A DNA stretch of 8,549 nt from JBFIHZ01 sp041601535 (GTDB taxonomy: Bacteria; Pseudomonadota; Gammaproteobacteria; Xanthomonadales; SZUA-36), in assembly GCA_041601535.1 (NCBI GenBank), contig JBFIHZ010000159.1, positions 1 through 8,549 of the forward strand, given 5' to 3'. This document shows positions 1 to 6,243 of the stretch, piece by piece. Position 1 is the stretch's first letter. Each line of letters begins with the position of its first letter. The notes beneath the pieces were generated by a model, which was not told the origin of the DNA, did not search any database, and saw only the letters and a list, made by a program, of their open reading frames with translations. The position numbers were made by a program, and so were the translations under genes.

Positions 1-42
1 CAGCTTGTCACGCCATTTGTCTGTCTTGCTGGTGTCTGTCAT
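1..42 (-). CDS. N-terminal fragment of a divergent gene, possibly AmgK-type phosphotransferase
   Basis: Only the first 14 codons are in the window, reading leftward from an ATG at 42-40 and giving MTDTSKTDKWRDKL, with no stop before the edge. A strong Shine-Dalgarno (GGGAGG in the - strand RNA, 52-57) lies at good spacing before the ATG, and a promoter-like pair lies further upstream at 85-112. That is why I call a real start despite the short length. In many gammaproteobacteria the gene divergent from lptD encodes an aminoglycoside-phosphotransferase-fold sugar kinase (AmgK, cell-wall sugar recycling), followed by the nucleotidyltransferase MurU. The hydrophilic start of this peptide is compatible with that, but 14 residues cannot identify the protein, so the function is positional inference only. 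Confidence 0.55.
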   Translation of the reverse strand, partial: MTDTSKTDKWRDKL

Positions 43-47
43 GTGGT

Positions 48-63
48 CGAACCTCCCGGTTCG
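48..63 (-). promoter_or_regulatory. Hairpin overlapping the Shine-Dalgarno of the left-edge gene
   Basis: In the - strand RNA this reads CGAACC-GGGA-GGUUCG, a perfect 6-bp inverted repeat around a GNRA-type GGGA tetraloop. The Shine-Dalgarno GGGAGG consists of the loop plus the first two bases of the 3' arm, and the stem ends 5 bases before the ATG. Folding would partly hide the ribosome-binding site. The repeat is seen directly; a regulatory role is inference. Confidence 0.4.
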
Positions 64-92
64 TTGTGTATCGGGTATGCACAGATTATGAA
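64..92 (+). promoter_or_regulatory. Weak candidate promoter for the aminopeptidase-lptD unit
   Basis: TTGTGT (64-69) and TATGAA (87-92) are separated by 17 bases and could act as -35 and -10 elements for the + strand genes, starting near position 99. The match is weak at both hexamers. Its -10 overlaps the -10 of the opposing candidate promoter (85-90), so if both are real, RNA polymerase could not occupy both at once. Confidence 0.25.
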
Positions 93-112
93 CCATACAG
101 CGCGGTGGTTAA
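85..112 (-). promoter_or_regulatory. Candidate sigma-70 promoter for the left-edge gene
   Basis: On the - strand a -35-like TTAACC (112-107) is followed after 16 bases by a -10-like CATAAT (90-85), which matches TATAAT at five of six positions. It would start transcription near position 78, about 36 bases before the ATG at 42. The match was made by eye and the spacer is one base short of ideal. Confidence 0.4.
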
Positions 113-152
113 CAGCACCCGTAAATCCAATGTGTCCGAACGTAGCGCACCC

Positions 153-1283
153 ATGATGATCAAGAAACCGGCTTTGTTGATGGCCCCGGTAGTGGCGTTG
201 CTGGTTACTGCCAGCTGGCTGGGCGGTTGCGCCGGGCCTGCCTATTACGCCCAGGCGGTCGCCGGCCACGTGCGGCTGATGCGCGCCCGCGTTGACGTCG
301 CTGACTTGCTTAACGACCCCGGCGTGGCGCCTGATTTGCAGGGCCAGCTGCGGCTCGCCGAGGATATTCGCCAGTATGCGCAGCAACAGTTGCAACTGGG
401 TGACCGGTCCAGCTTCAGCCGCTATGCCGCCACCGGCCGGGACGCGGTGACCTGGAATGTGGTGGCCGCTGCCGAGTTTTCCATCGAGCCCCGTTTATGG
501 TGCTTTCCGGTGGCCGGTTGCGTACCCTACCGGGGTTATTTCGATCGCGACAGGGCGGTGGCGTTTGCCGGGCGGCTGCAGGCCAGGAACTGGGACGTGA
601 TGGTCTCGCCCGCGGTGGCTTACTCCACCCTGGGCTGGTTTGAAGACCCGCTGACAGACACCATGTTCCAGTATTCCGCCGCCCAGCTCGCCGGCGTCAT
701 GTTTCATGAACTGGCGCATGAGAAACTGTACCTGAAAAGTGATGTCGCATTCAGTGAAGCCTTTGCCGGTTTCGTGGAAACAACCGGAGTACGGAAATGG
801 CTGACAGATACCGGCCGGGACGACCAGATGACCGCATGGGAAAGGCAGCGGCAGGCCAGCCGGCAGTTCAATGAATTGCTGCGGACAACCCGTCGAAAGT
901 TGCAACTGGAGTATGCTTCACAGCATAGCGAACCACAGAAACGGCAAATGAAGCAGAAAATCATTGGCGACATGCAGACGCAGTACCGGCAGCTGGTTCA
1001 GTCCGAGTGGAATGGTGTGGATTATTTTTCCGCCTGGATGTCCGGCGATGCCGGCGGTGAAGTTGGTAACCAGGCCTTTGGCCAGATCAATAATGCCCAC
1101 CTGGCGCTGATGAACAGTTACGAAGGGGGGCTGTGCGCCTTCGCCCTTCTGTTTGAAGAATCGGGGCGTGACTTACCCCGATTTTACCAGCTGGCAGAGA
1201 TCAAGGCCGGGCTGGACGATGCTGCCCGGCAGGCCTGGCTGGACACGCCCTGCCAGCCGTTTGCTTCCGCGGGCGAACTGTGA
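153..1283 (+). CDS. Lipoprotein zinc peptidase, predicted aminopeptidase (COG4324/PF10023 type)
   Basis: Predicted membrane-anchored metallopeptidase of 376 aa. I chose the ATG at 153 because it opens directly into a lipoprotein signal: a double Lys at residues 4-5, a hydrophobic stretch, and a lipobox LGGC with Cys26. A GTG at 132 or 66 would extend the N-terminus without changing the mature protein. No good Shine-Dalgarno precedes 153. Ala at +2 after the Cys predicts outer-membrane sorting. The zinc site is HELAH at residues 185-189, followed by a downstream acidic motif, SEAF (Glu202) and FVE (Glu209), then VRKWL. This arrangement is the signature of the family, whose members are annotated as putative aminopeptidases; substrate and physiological role are unknown to me. 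The gene lies 40 bases upstream of lptD on the same strand, so it probably shares its transcript. The family call is firm, the activity less so. Confidence 0.85.
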   Translation: MMIKKPALLMAPVVALLVTASWLGGCAGPAYYAQAVAGHVRLMRARVDVADLLNDPGVAPDLQGQLRLAEDIRQYAQQQLQLGDRSSFSRYAATGRDAVTWNVVAAAEFSIEPRLWCFPVAGCVPYRGYFDRDRAVAFAGRLQARNWDVMVSPAVAYSTLGWFEDPLTDTMFQYSAAQLAGVMFHELAHEKLYLKSDVAFSEAFAGFVETTGVRKWLTDTGRDDQMTAWERQRQASRQFNELLRTTRRKLQLEYASQHSEPQKRQMKQKIIGDMQTQYRQLVQSEWNGVDYFSAWMSGDAGGEVGNQAFGQINNAHLALMNSYEGGLCAFALLFEESGRDLPRFYQLAEIKAGLDDAARQAWLDTPCQPFASAGEL

Positions 1284-1323
1284 GAATTTACCGCGCTGGC
1301 AATACTCCGGCGATATCGCACCC

Positions 1324-3513
1324 GTGAACCCGTTTCCCGCTAAATTCCACGGTCTGGCCCTGCTGGCCAGCGTTGTTGTGCTGTGCTGGGCAGCGCCTGC
1401 CGCCGCACAACCCGAAGCCGACTCGCCCATCGCCTGTCCGGACCGCAACCTGGGCCCTTCCCTGCCCCCCACGCCGGACCGCAGTGGTGAGCCCATTACC
1501 GTCTTCGCCCGCTATCTGGATGCCAGCAACAGCCGGCAAAGCGAAGCCCGGGAAAACGTGGAACTGTTCCGTGCCGACCAGCATCTGACCACCGAACAGA
1601 TTTTCTACAACAATGAGACCAAGGTGGTTACCGTACCGGGCGTGGTCAGTTATCAGGACCAGCAGGTGTGGATCAATGGCCAGCAAGCCTATTATGACTT
1701 CCGGCAGGAAAGCGGCCAGTTCAGTGAAATAACCTATGGCCTCACCGGTTCCAGCGCAAACGGTGCGGCGGATAAAATCACGCTGGACGGCGGCAACCGC
1801 TCTTACCTGCATCAGCTTTCCTACACCACCTGCCCGGGAACCAATCCCGACTGGCGGCTGGACGCACGTGAACTGGAAATTCGGCATGAAGACGGCGTAG
1901 GTATCGCACGCGGCGCCAAACTCACCTTCAAGGGCGTACCCATCCTGTACACCCCCTGGTTCTCGTTCCCGATCGACGACCGCCGCCAAAGCGGCTTTTT
2001 GTATCCCAGTTTCAGCAACACCAATGACAACGGCTTTGAATTTGGTGTTCCGTGGTACTGGAACATCGCACCCAACCAGGATGCCACGCTGGAGCCGCGC
2101 TATTTCACCAACCGCGGCTTTATGCTGTCCGGGCAATACCGCTTTCTGACGCGGCGCAGCGGCGGCAACCTCGAATTCGATTATCTGCCGGATGATGACA
2201 AAACCGGTGATGCGCGTTTCCACTACCGGCTGGAACACAGCTCCAGTCCCTTGCAGCGCTGGCGCACCAACCTGGTCATCGACCGCGTCAGCGATGACCA
2301 GTACTTCCAGGATTTTGGCTCCAGCCTGTACCAGACATCACTGCAATACCTGCACAGCAGCGCCACGCTCAGCGGCGTGGGCCGTTATTGGAATCTCGAG
2401 GTGCTGGCGGACGACTTCCAGGTCATTGATGAAAGCGTTGAACCTGAAAACGAGCCCTACCGCCGTGTACCGCGCGTGGCGTTCTGGATGGACCAGCCGC
2501 TGGGCCGCAGCGGGCTGGCCTTCAACATCAACTCGGAACTGGTGTATTTCGACCGCGACGTGGGCTCCACCGGGGCCCGCTTTGATCTGACCCCCACGCT
2601 GTACTGGCAACGCTATGAGCACTGGGGCTTTATCAAGCCCAGCATTGGCTACCGCTATACCAGTTATGCGCTGGACCGCATGGACGAAGAGGGTTCCGAC
2701 ACCCCGGACCGTGGCACCACCATAGCCAGCCTGGACGGAGGCCTGTATTTCGACCGCCTGAATGCTGACGGCAGCACCCAGACACTGGAACCGCGGATTT
2801 TCTACCTGTATGTCCCGTATGAAGACCAGTCGGACCTGCCGCGCTTCGATACCAGCGAATACACGTTTGGTTTCAGCCAGCTGTTCAACACCAACCGCTT
2901 TACCGGTGCTGACCGTCAGGGTGACGCCAACCAGGTGTCGGTGGCCCTGAGCACGCGCAATTATCGTTCCAGCAGTGGCGAGGTGGTATGGAGCCTCAAT
3001 GTGGGTCAGATTTTTTACCTGGACCCCTTACGCGTGCAGCTGAATGAGGCCGAACGCAACCGCAAGGTAGATTATTCGCCGTTTATTGCCGAGTTCAACT
3101 GGCACCCGTTCACCCGCTTCAGCGCACGCACCGGGGTGCAGTGGGACTGGGAGCAGGACCAGCTGGACGTGGTCAGCTTTGGTGTGTCCTACTCCGGCAA
3201 GAACCGTCAGCGGGCCAGCTTTGACTATCGCTTCCGGCGCGACCGCGTCGACCAGTTTGACCTGCGGCTGTTCTGGCCCGTGAACGATCAATGGCGTTTC
3301 CTGTCGCGTTTGAATTACTCGTTTGCCGATGACGACGTGCTGGAAATCCAGGCCGGCATCGAGTACGAAAGCTGCTGCTGGGCCGTGCGCACGGTATTGC
3401 GGCGCTACCTGAAGAACCGCGATGGTGACTACCGCGATGGCATCTTTATCGAGCTGAACCTGAAAGGATTGTCCAGCCTGGGCACCCGTGCACAGGATCT
3501 GTTCAGTTACTGA
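1324..3513 (+). CDS. lptD: LPS-assembly protein LptD, outer-membrane LPS translocon
   Basis: LptD forms the outer-membrane beta-barrel that, with the lipoprotein LptE, inserts lipopolysaccharide into the outer leaflet. From the GTG at 1324 the protein has 729 aa and starts with a good signal peptide ending AAPAAA before Gln29. Starting earlier, at an in-frame ATG at 1153, would bury that signal behind 57 residues overlapping the peptidase gene, so I prefer 1324 although no clear Shine-Dalgarno precedes it. An LptA/OstA-like periplasmic domain occupies about residues 50-155. The barrel domain runs from about 157 and includes the motif GVPILYTPWFSFPIDDRR. All four expected cysteines are present: Cys38, Cys170 and the adjacent pair Cys684-Cys685 in ESCCW, matching E. 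coli Cys31, 173, 724 and 725, which make the interdomain disulfides. The protein ends in FSY, an aromatic end typical of BAM-assembled barrels. It is about 55 residues shorter than E. coli LptD (784 aa). Confidence 0.96.
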   Translation: MNPFPAKFHGLALLASVVVLCWAAPAAAQPEADSPIACPDRNLGPSLPPTPDRSGEPITVFARYLDASNSRQSEARENVELFRADQHLTTEQIFYNNETKVVTVPGVVSYQDQQVWINGQQAYYDFRQESGQFSEITYGLTGSSANGAADKITLDGGNRSYLHQLSYTTCPGTNPDWRLDARELEIRHEDGVGIARGAKLTFKGVPILYTPWFSFPIDDRRQSGFLYPSFSNTNDNGFEFGVPWYWNIAPNQDATLEPRYFTNRGFMLSGQYRFLTRRSGGNLEFDYLPDDDKTGDARFHYRLEHSSSPLQRWRTNLVIDRVSDDQYFQDFGSSLYQTSLQYLHSSATLSGVGRYWNLEVLADDFQVIDESVEPENEPYRRVPRVAFWMDQPLGRSGLAFNINSELVYFDRDVGSTGARFDLTPTLYWQRYEHWGFIKPSIGYRYTSYALDRMDEEGSDTPDRGTTIASLDGGLYFDRLNADGSTQTLEPRIFYLYVPYEDQSDLPRFDTSEYTFGFSQLFNTNRFTGADRQGDANQVSVALSTRNYRSSSGEVVWSLNVGQIFYLDPLRVQLNEAERNRKVDYSPFIAEFNWHPFTRFSARTGVQWDWEQDQLDVVSFGVSYSGKNRQRASFDYRFRRDRVDQFDLRLFWPVNDQWRFLSRLNYSFADDDVLEIQAGIEYESCCWAVRTVLRRYLKNRDGDYRDGIFIELNLKGLSSLGTRAQDLFSY

Positions 3514-3545
3514 CCGCACCATTCGCCCGATGGCAAGCGACCACG

Positions 3546-3575
3546 GGCACGCAGTCCACGCACCCGCTGTGCGCC
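3546..3575 (+). other. Imperfect hairpin after lptD, not a clear terminator
   Basis: GGCACGCAG (3546-3554) can pair with CTGTGCGCC (3567-3575) with one mismatch and one G-U pair around a 12-base loop. No T-run follows (the next bases are AATTAGG), so intrinsic termination is doubtful. It may only weakly attenuate read-through from lptD into surA. Confidence 0.2.
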
Positions 3576-3608
3576 AATTAGGCGTATGTCGCGGCTAACG
3601 TGTAAAAT

Positions 3609-3636
3609 GGAACCCGTTTCGCAGCCAGGCGTCAAA
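3609..3636 (+). promoter_or_regulatory. Candidate sigma-E (RpoE) promoter for surA
   Basis: GGAACCC (3609-3615) and TCAAA (3632-3636) are separated by exactly 16 bases. The known RpoE consensus in enterics is GGAACTT, about 16 bases, then TCAAA or TCTGA. Transcription would begin near 3643, about 28 bases before the surA ATG. The E. coli surA/lptD locus is known to belong to the envelope-stress regulon, which supports the reading. A TAAAAT at 3603-3608 could be a sigma-70 -10, but I see no good -35 for it. The match was made by eye. Confidence 0.5.
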
Positions 3637-3642
3637 GGCTGC
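3621..3642 (+). repeat. Inverted repeat GCAGCC/GGCTGC overlapping the surA promoter
   Basis: GCAGCC (3621-3626) and GGCTGC (3637-3642) are perfect 6-bp inverted arms separated by 10 bases that include the candidate -10 TCAAA. The right arm begins the 11-mer GGCTGCAACCC, which occurs again before pdxA at 5103. It could be an operator, or chance in GC-rich DNA. Confidence 0.3.
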
Positions 3643-3670
3643 AACCCGCCGTATTTCGGAGATTTGCCTG

Positions 3671-5026
3671 ATGATTCACGTGTTATTCACGCGCACCAAA
3701 CCCAGCTTGCATCTGCTGCTGCTTTTCTGCCTGTTGTCATTGCCTGTTAGCGCGCTGGCGCAATCGTCCGGCAGCGACCCGTTTGCCAGCAGTTCGGTCA
3801 AGCCACTGGACTCCATCGTGGCGCTGGTTGAGGACGACGTTATCCTGCGCAGCGAGCTGGATCAGGCGATGCAGGGCATCCTGGACCGCATTCGTGCCAG
3901 CGGTGAAGCCATGCCGCCGCAACACCTGGTGGAAAAGCAGGTGCTGGAACGGCTCATCATGCGCGAACTGCAAGTACAGCGGGCCCTGCAAACCGGTATC
4001 CGCATCAGCGACGCCGACATTGACCAGGCCCTCACCACCCTGGCGCAACAAAACAACATCACGGTGCAACAAATGCGCGAGGTGATCGAAGGTGATGGCG
4101 AAGATTTCGCAGAGTTCCGCCGCAACATCGGCGAGGAACTGCTCACCGAACGCCTGCGCCAGCGCATCGTCAACGGCATGGCGCCCATCAGTGATACCGA
4201 AGTGCAGATCCTGCTGGCCTCTGAAGACCTCAGTGGCGGCGAGTATCGCATTTCACACATCATGCTGGCCCTGCCGGAAGGGTCCACCCCGCAGCAGATC
4301 AAGGAAGTGGAGGAAGAAGCCGAGGACATTCATCGCCGGCTGGAAGAGGGCCTGGATTTCGGTTCCGCCGCGATCAGCTATTCAGACAGCCAGGAAGCGC
4401 TGGAAGGTGGCGACGTGGGCTGGCGTGATCTCAACAGCATTCCGACCTTTTTTGCCGATGCCATCCGCGATTTCAAACCCGGCCAGTTCACCCAGCCCAT
4501 CCGCAGCCCGGCCGGTTTTCATATCGTCAAGGTTACCGATTACCGGGAACAGCGCCAGGTGGTGATCAAGGAATATAACGCGCGGCATATCATGGTAGAA
4601 ATCAACGAACTGATCTCGGCCCGCGCCGCCATGGACCGGATCATTGACATCAAGAAACGGCTGGACGCTGGCGGAGATTTCGCTGAATTGGCCAAGGAAT
4701 ATTCCGATGACCCAACCAGCGCGAATATTGGTGGCGACATGGGCTGGTTCCCACCCGAAGCCTACGGCGAACGGGTTGCCCAGACACTGTCCGGGCTGCA
4801 GCAGGATGAAATCAGCGAACCCTTCCAGACCATGGCCGGCTGGCACATCATGCAGCTGCTGGGCGTGCGGGAAACCGACCGTACCGAAGAAGCCATCGTG
4901 GAAGAAGCGCGCAACAAGATCCGTCAGCAGAAAGCCGAACAGGAAATTGAACGGACCCTGCGCCAGTTCCGCGATGAAGCCTTTGTTGAAATCCGCTTGC
5001 CCGGCGCGGAGAGTTCTTCCAGCTGA
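3671..5026 (+). CDS. surA: Periplasmic chaperone / peptidyl-prolyl isomerase SurA
   Basis: SurA escorts unfolded outer-membrane proteins, LptD among them, across the periplasm to the BAM complex. The 451-aa product (E. coli: 428) starts at an ATG with GGAGA eight bases upstream (3658-3662). A signal peptide with a long Leu-rich core ends SALA before Gln31. The N-terminal chaperone domain begins with LDSIVALVEDDVILRSELD, the family signature. Two parvulin-type rotamase domains follow, at about residues 191-292 (from EYRISHIM through the GGDVGW and AGFHIVKV motifs) and 301-400 (from EYNARHIM through GGDMGW and AGWHIMQL). The C-terminal helix (roughly 403-445), rich in Glu, Lys and Arg, completes the chaperone core, and the protein ends in a Ser-rich tail. 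The order matches E. coli SurA (N, P1, P2, C). It lies 157 bases after lptD with its own candidate sigma-E promoter. Confidence 0.96.
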   Translation: MIHVLFTRTKPSLHLLLLFCLLSLPVSALAQSSGSDPFASSSVKPLDSIVALVEDDVILRSELDQAMQGILDRIRASGEAMPPQHLVEKQVLERLIMRELQVQRALQTGIRISDADIDQALTTLAQQNNITVQQMREVIEGDGEDFAEFRRNIGEELLTERLRQRIVNGMAPISDTEVQILLASEDLSGGEYRISHIMLALPEGSTPQQIKEVEEEAEDIHRRLEEGLDFGSAAISYSDSQEALEGGDVGWRDLNSIPTFFADAIRDFKPGQFTQPIRSPAGFHIVKVTDYREQRQVVIKEYNARHIMVEINELISARAAMDRIIDIKKRLDAGGDFAELAKEYSDDPTSANIGGDMGWFPPEAYGERVAQTLSGLQQDEISEPFQTMAGWHIMQLLGVRETDRTEEAIVEEARNKIRQQKAEQEIERTLRQFRDEAFVEIRLPGAESSSS

Positions 5027-5102
5027 TGCATTGATCCGCATGAACTTGCCAGCGCGCCAGCCGATGGCCTGGCCGCCGCGGCAATCGGGTCATCTGTCCG
5101 CC

Positions 5103-5148
5103 GGCTGCAACCCAACGCGATCGGCAGCATCACGTCACGATTGCAGCC
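5103..5148 (+). repeat. Perfect 8-bp inverted repeat in the surA-pdxA gap
   Basis: GGCTGCAA (5103-5110) and TTGCAGCC (5141-5148) are perfect inverted arms with 30 bases between them. The left arm is part of GGCTGCAACCC, which is also found just before surA (3637-3647). No T-run follows. It could be a structured 3' end of the surA transcript or a protein-binding site; the sequence does not decide. Confidence 0.35.
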
Positions 5149-5165
5149 ATCCGCCATACAGGCAT

Positions 5166-5180
5166 GGCTGCGGCAGCTTT
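5166..5180 (+). terminator. Weak intrinsic terminator-like element after surA
   Basis: GGCTGCGGCAGCTTTT has a 4-bp GCTG/CAGC stem with a 3-base loop, followed by four Ts. The stem is shorter than in typical terminators, so termination would be partial at best. Its position, 140 bases after the surA stop and before the repeats preceding pdxA, suits the end of a surA transcript. Confidence 0.25.
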
Positions 5181-5181
5181 T

Positions 5182-5228
5182 CCCGATCTCCGTAACGTGT
5201 TGTATAAACGATCGGGCTGTATAAACGA
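5182..5228 (+). repeat. Direct repeat TGTATAAACGA x2 with a flanking inverted repeat, upstream of pdxA
   Basis: The 11-mer TGTATAAACGA occurs at 5201-5211 and 5218-5228, a 17-base period, and each copy holds a TATAAA that could serve as a -10. In addition, CCCGATC (5182-5188) and GATCGGG (5210-5216) are perfect inverted arms bracketing the first copy. The second copy ends 16 bases before the pdxA ATG. The best -35 for the first TATAAA at 17-base spacing is only TTCCCG (5180-5185). I read this as the likely promoter/operator zone of pdxA-rsmA-apaG. The rest of the 218-base gap shows no convincing gene. Confidence 0.4.
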
Positions 5229-5244
5229 GAGACACAAATAACCC

Positions 5245-6243
5245 ATGAATAGTGCTGCACCTGTTTTGGCCATCACCCCAGGCGAACCCGCCGGAATAGG
5301 CGCTGAAATCAGCTTGAAACTGGCGTATGAACACCCCGAGCTGCGCTTGCTGGCAGTGGCCGATCCGCACTGGCTGAAAGAAAGTGCCAGGCAGTTCGGG
5401 CTGAACGTGGCCGTGAGGCGCTGGCAGCCGGGCGATGCCATCGAAGCCGGCACACTGGCCTGCCTGCCGGTGGAACTGGCCACCCCCGTCACACCCGGCC
5501 ACACCGATGTGCGCAACGCGCCCTATGTACTGAACACCCTGCGTGCAGCGGTTGATTGTGTGCAGCAGGGGCACGCAGCGGCCATGGTCACCGGCCCGGT
5601 GCACAAGGCAATAATCAACGACGCCGGAATACCGTTCAGTGGACATACCGAATTTTTGGCGCAAAGAGCGGGTGTAAAACAGGTTGTGATGATGCTGGCC
5701 GCGCCGGGTTTACGGGTGGCGCTGGTGACCACCCACCTGCCGTTGCGCCAGGTGGCTGATGCCATCACGGCGCCACTGCTTGAAAACGTCATCGGCATCG
5801 TCCACGCGGACCTGAAAAGCCGGTTTGGCGTGCAGCAGCCCAGATTACAGATTCTGGGGCTTAACCCCCACGCCGGCGAAGGCGGCCACCTGGGGCACGA
5901 GGACGATGCCATCATCCGCCCGGTTATCCAGCGTTGCCGCGAAGCCGGCATGACCCTGGAAGGGCCGGTGCCGGCCGATACGGCCTTCAACCCGCCAAGG
6001 CTGGAACGCTGTGACGCGGTGGTGGCGATGTATCACGATCAGGGCCTGCCGGTATTGAAACACTTTGGCTTTGGCCGCTCCGTAAACATCACGCTGGGGC
6101 TGCCGTTTATCCGCACCTCGGTCGATCATGGCACCGCACTGGACATAGCCGGGCGCGGTCAGGCCGATGCCAGCAGCTTTTACCATGCCGCCAAAATGGC
6201 GGCCGACATGGCCAGCGCGCAGCGGCCCGCGGTACCCGCATGA
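5245..6243 (+). CDS. pdxA: 4-hydroxythreonine-4-phosphate dehydrogenase PdxA
   Basis: PdxA carries out the NAD-dependent oxidation and decarboxylation of 4-phosphohydroxy-L-threonine, giving 3-amino-2-oxopropyl phosphate, in the cytoplasm. This is a late step of the DXP-dependent pathway to pyridoxal 5'-phosphate. The 332-aa product matches the family length (E. coli: 329). It opens with the hallmark ITPGEPAGIG. The divalent-metal ligands are present as His164 (TTHLPLRQV), His209 (NPHAGEGG) and His264 (MYHDQG), each two positions before the E. coli ligands 166, 211 and 266. The substrate pair His134-Thr135 sits in SGHTEF. The start at 5245 is the only sensible one, although the Shine-Dalgarno is weak. 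Its stop overlaps the rsmA start by 4 bases (ATGA at 6240-6243), implying translational coupling. It is separated from surA by 218 bases containing repeats and probably a promoter. Confidence 0.97.
   Translation: MNSAAPVLAITPGEPAGIGAEISLKLAYEHPELRLLAVADPHWLKESARQFGLNVAVRRWQPGDAIEAGTLACLPVELATPVTPGHTDVRNAPYVLNTLRAAVDCVQQGHAAAMVTGPVHKAIINDAGIPFSGHTEFLAQRAGVKQVVMMLAAPGLRVALVTTHLPLRQVADAITAPLLENVIGIVHADLKSRFGVQQPRLQILGLNPHAGEGGHLGHEDDAIIRPVIQRCREAGMTLEGPVPADTAFNPPRLERCDAVVAMYHDQGLPVLKHFGFGRSVNITLGLPFIRTSVDHGTALDIAGRGQADASSFYHAAKMAADMASAQRPAVPA

Noticed and set aside
1274..1301. GAACTG before lptD as a sigma-E -35
   Set aside because: At 16-base spacing the -10 position reads TGGCA, which does not resemble TCAAA or TCTGA.
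1372..1392. Cys21 in the LptD signal region as a lipobox
   Set aside because: The context VVLC lacks the small residue required before the cysteine. A signal peptidase I site (AAPAAA before Gln29) fits better, and LptD is not a lipoprotein.
1288..2238. 316-aa open frame antisense to lptD
   Set aside because: It lies wholly opposite a well-supported gene apart from its extreme end, has no recognisable domain, and its length is explained by the codon bias of lptD in GC-rich DNA.
3546..3575. Rho-independent terminator after lptD
   Set aside because: The stem is imperfect with a 12-base loop and no T-run follows, so I kept it only as a low-confidence hairpin.
4382..5041. 219-aa open frame antisense to the 3' half of surA
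   Set aside because: It mirrors surA codon structure, shows no family motif, and has no convincing ribosome-binding site.
5040..5195. Possible 51-aa + strand small ORF in the surA-pdxA gap, starting ATG at 5040
   Set aside because: There is no Shine-Dalgarno, the composition is Pro/Arg/Ser-rich as expected of random GC-rich sequence, and the frame already runs through surA out of phase.
4924..5664. 246-aa antisense frame spanning the surA-pdxA gap
   Set aside because: It begins at a TTG inside pdxA and ends inside surA. Its gap portion is low in recognisable features, and it would overlap two essential-type genes.
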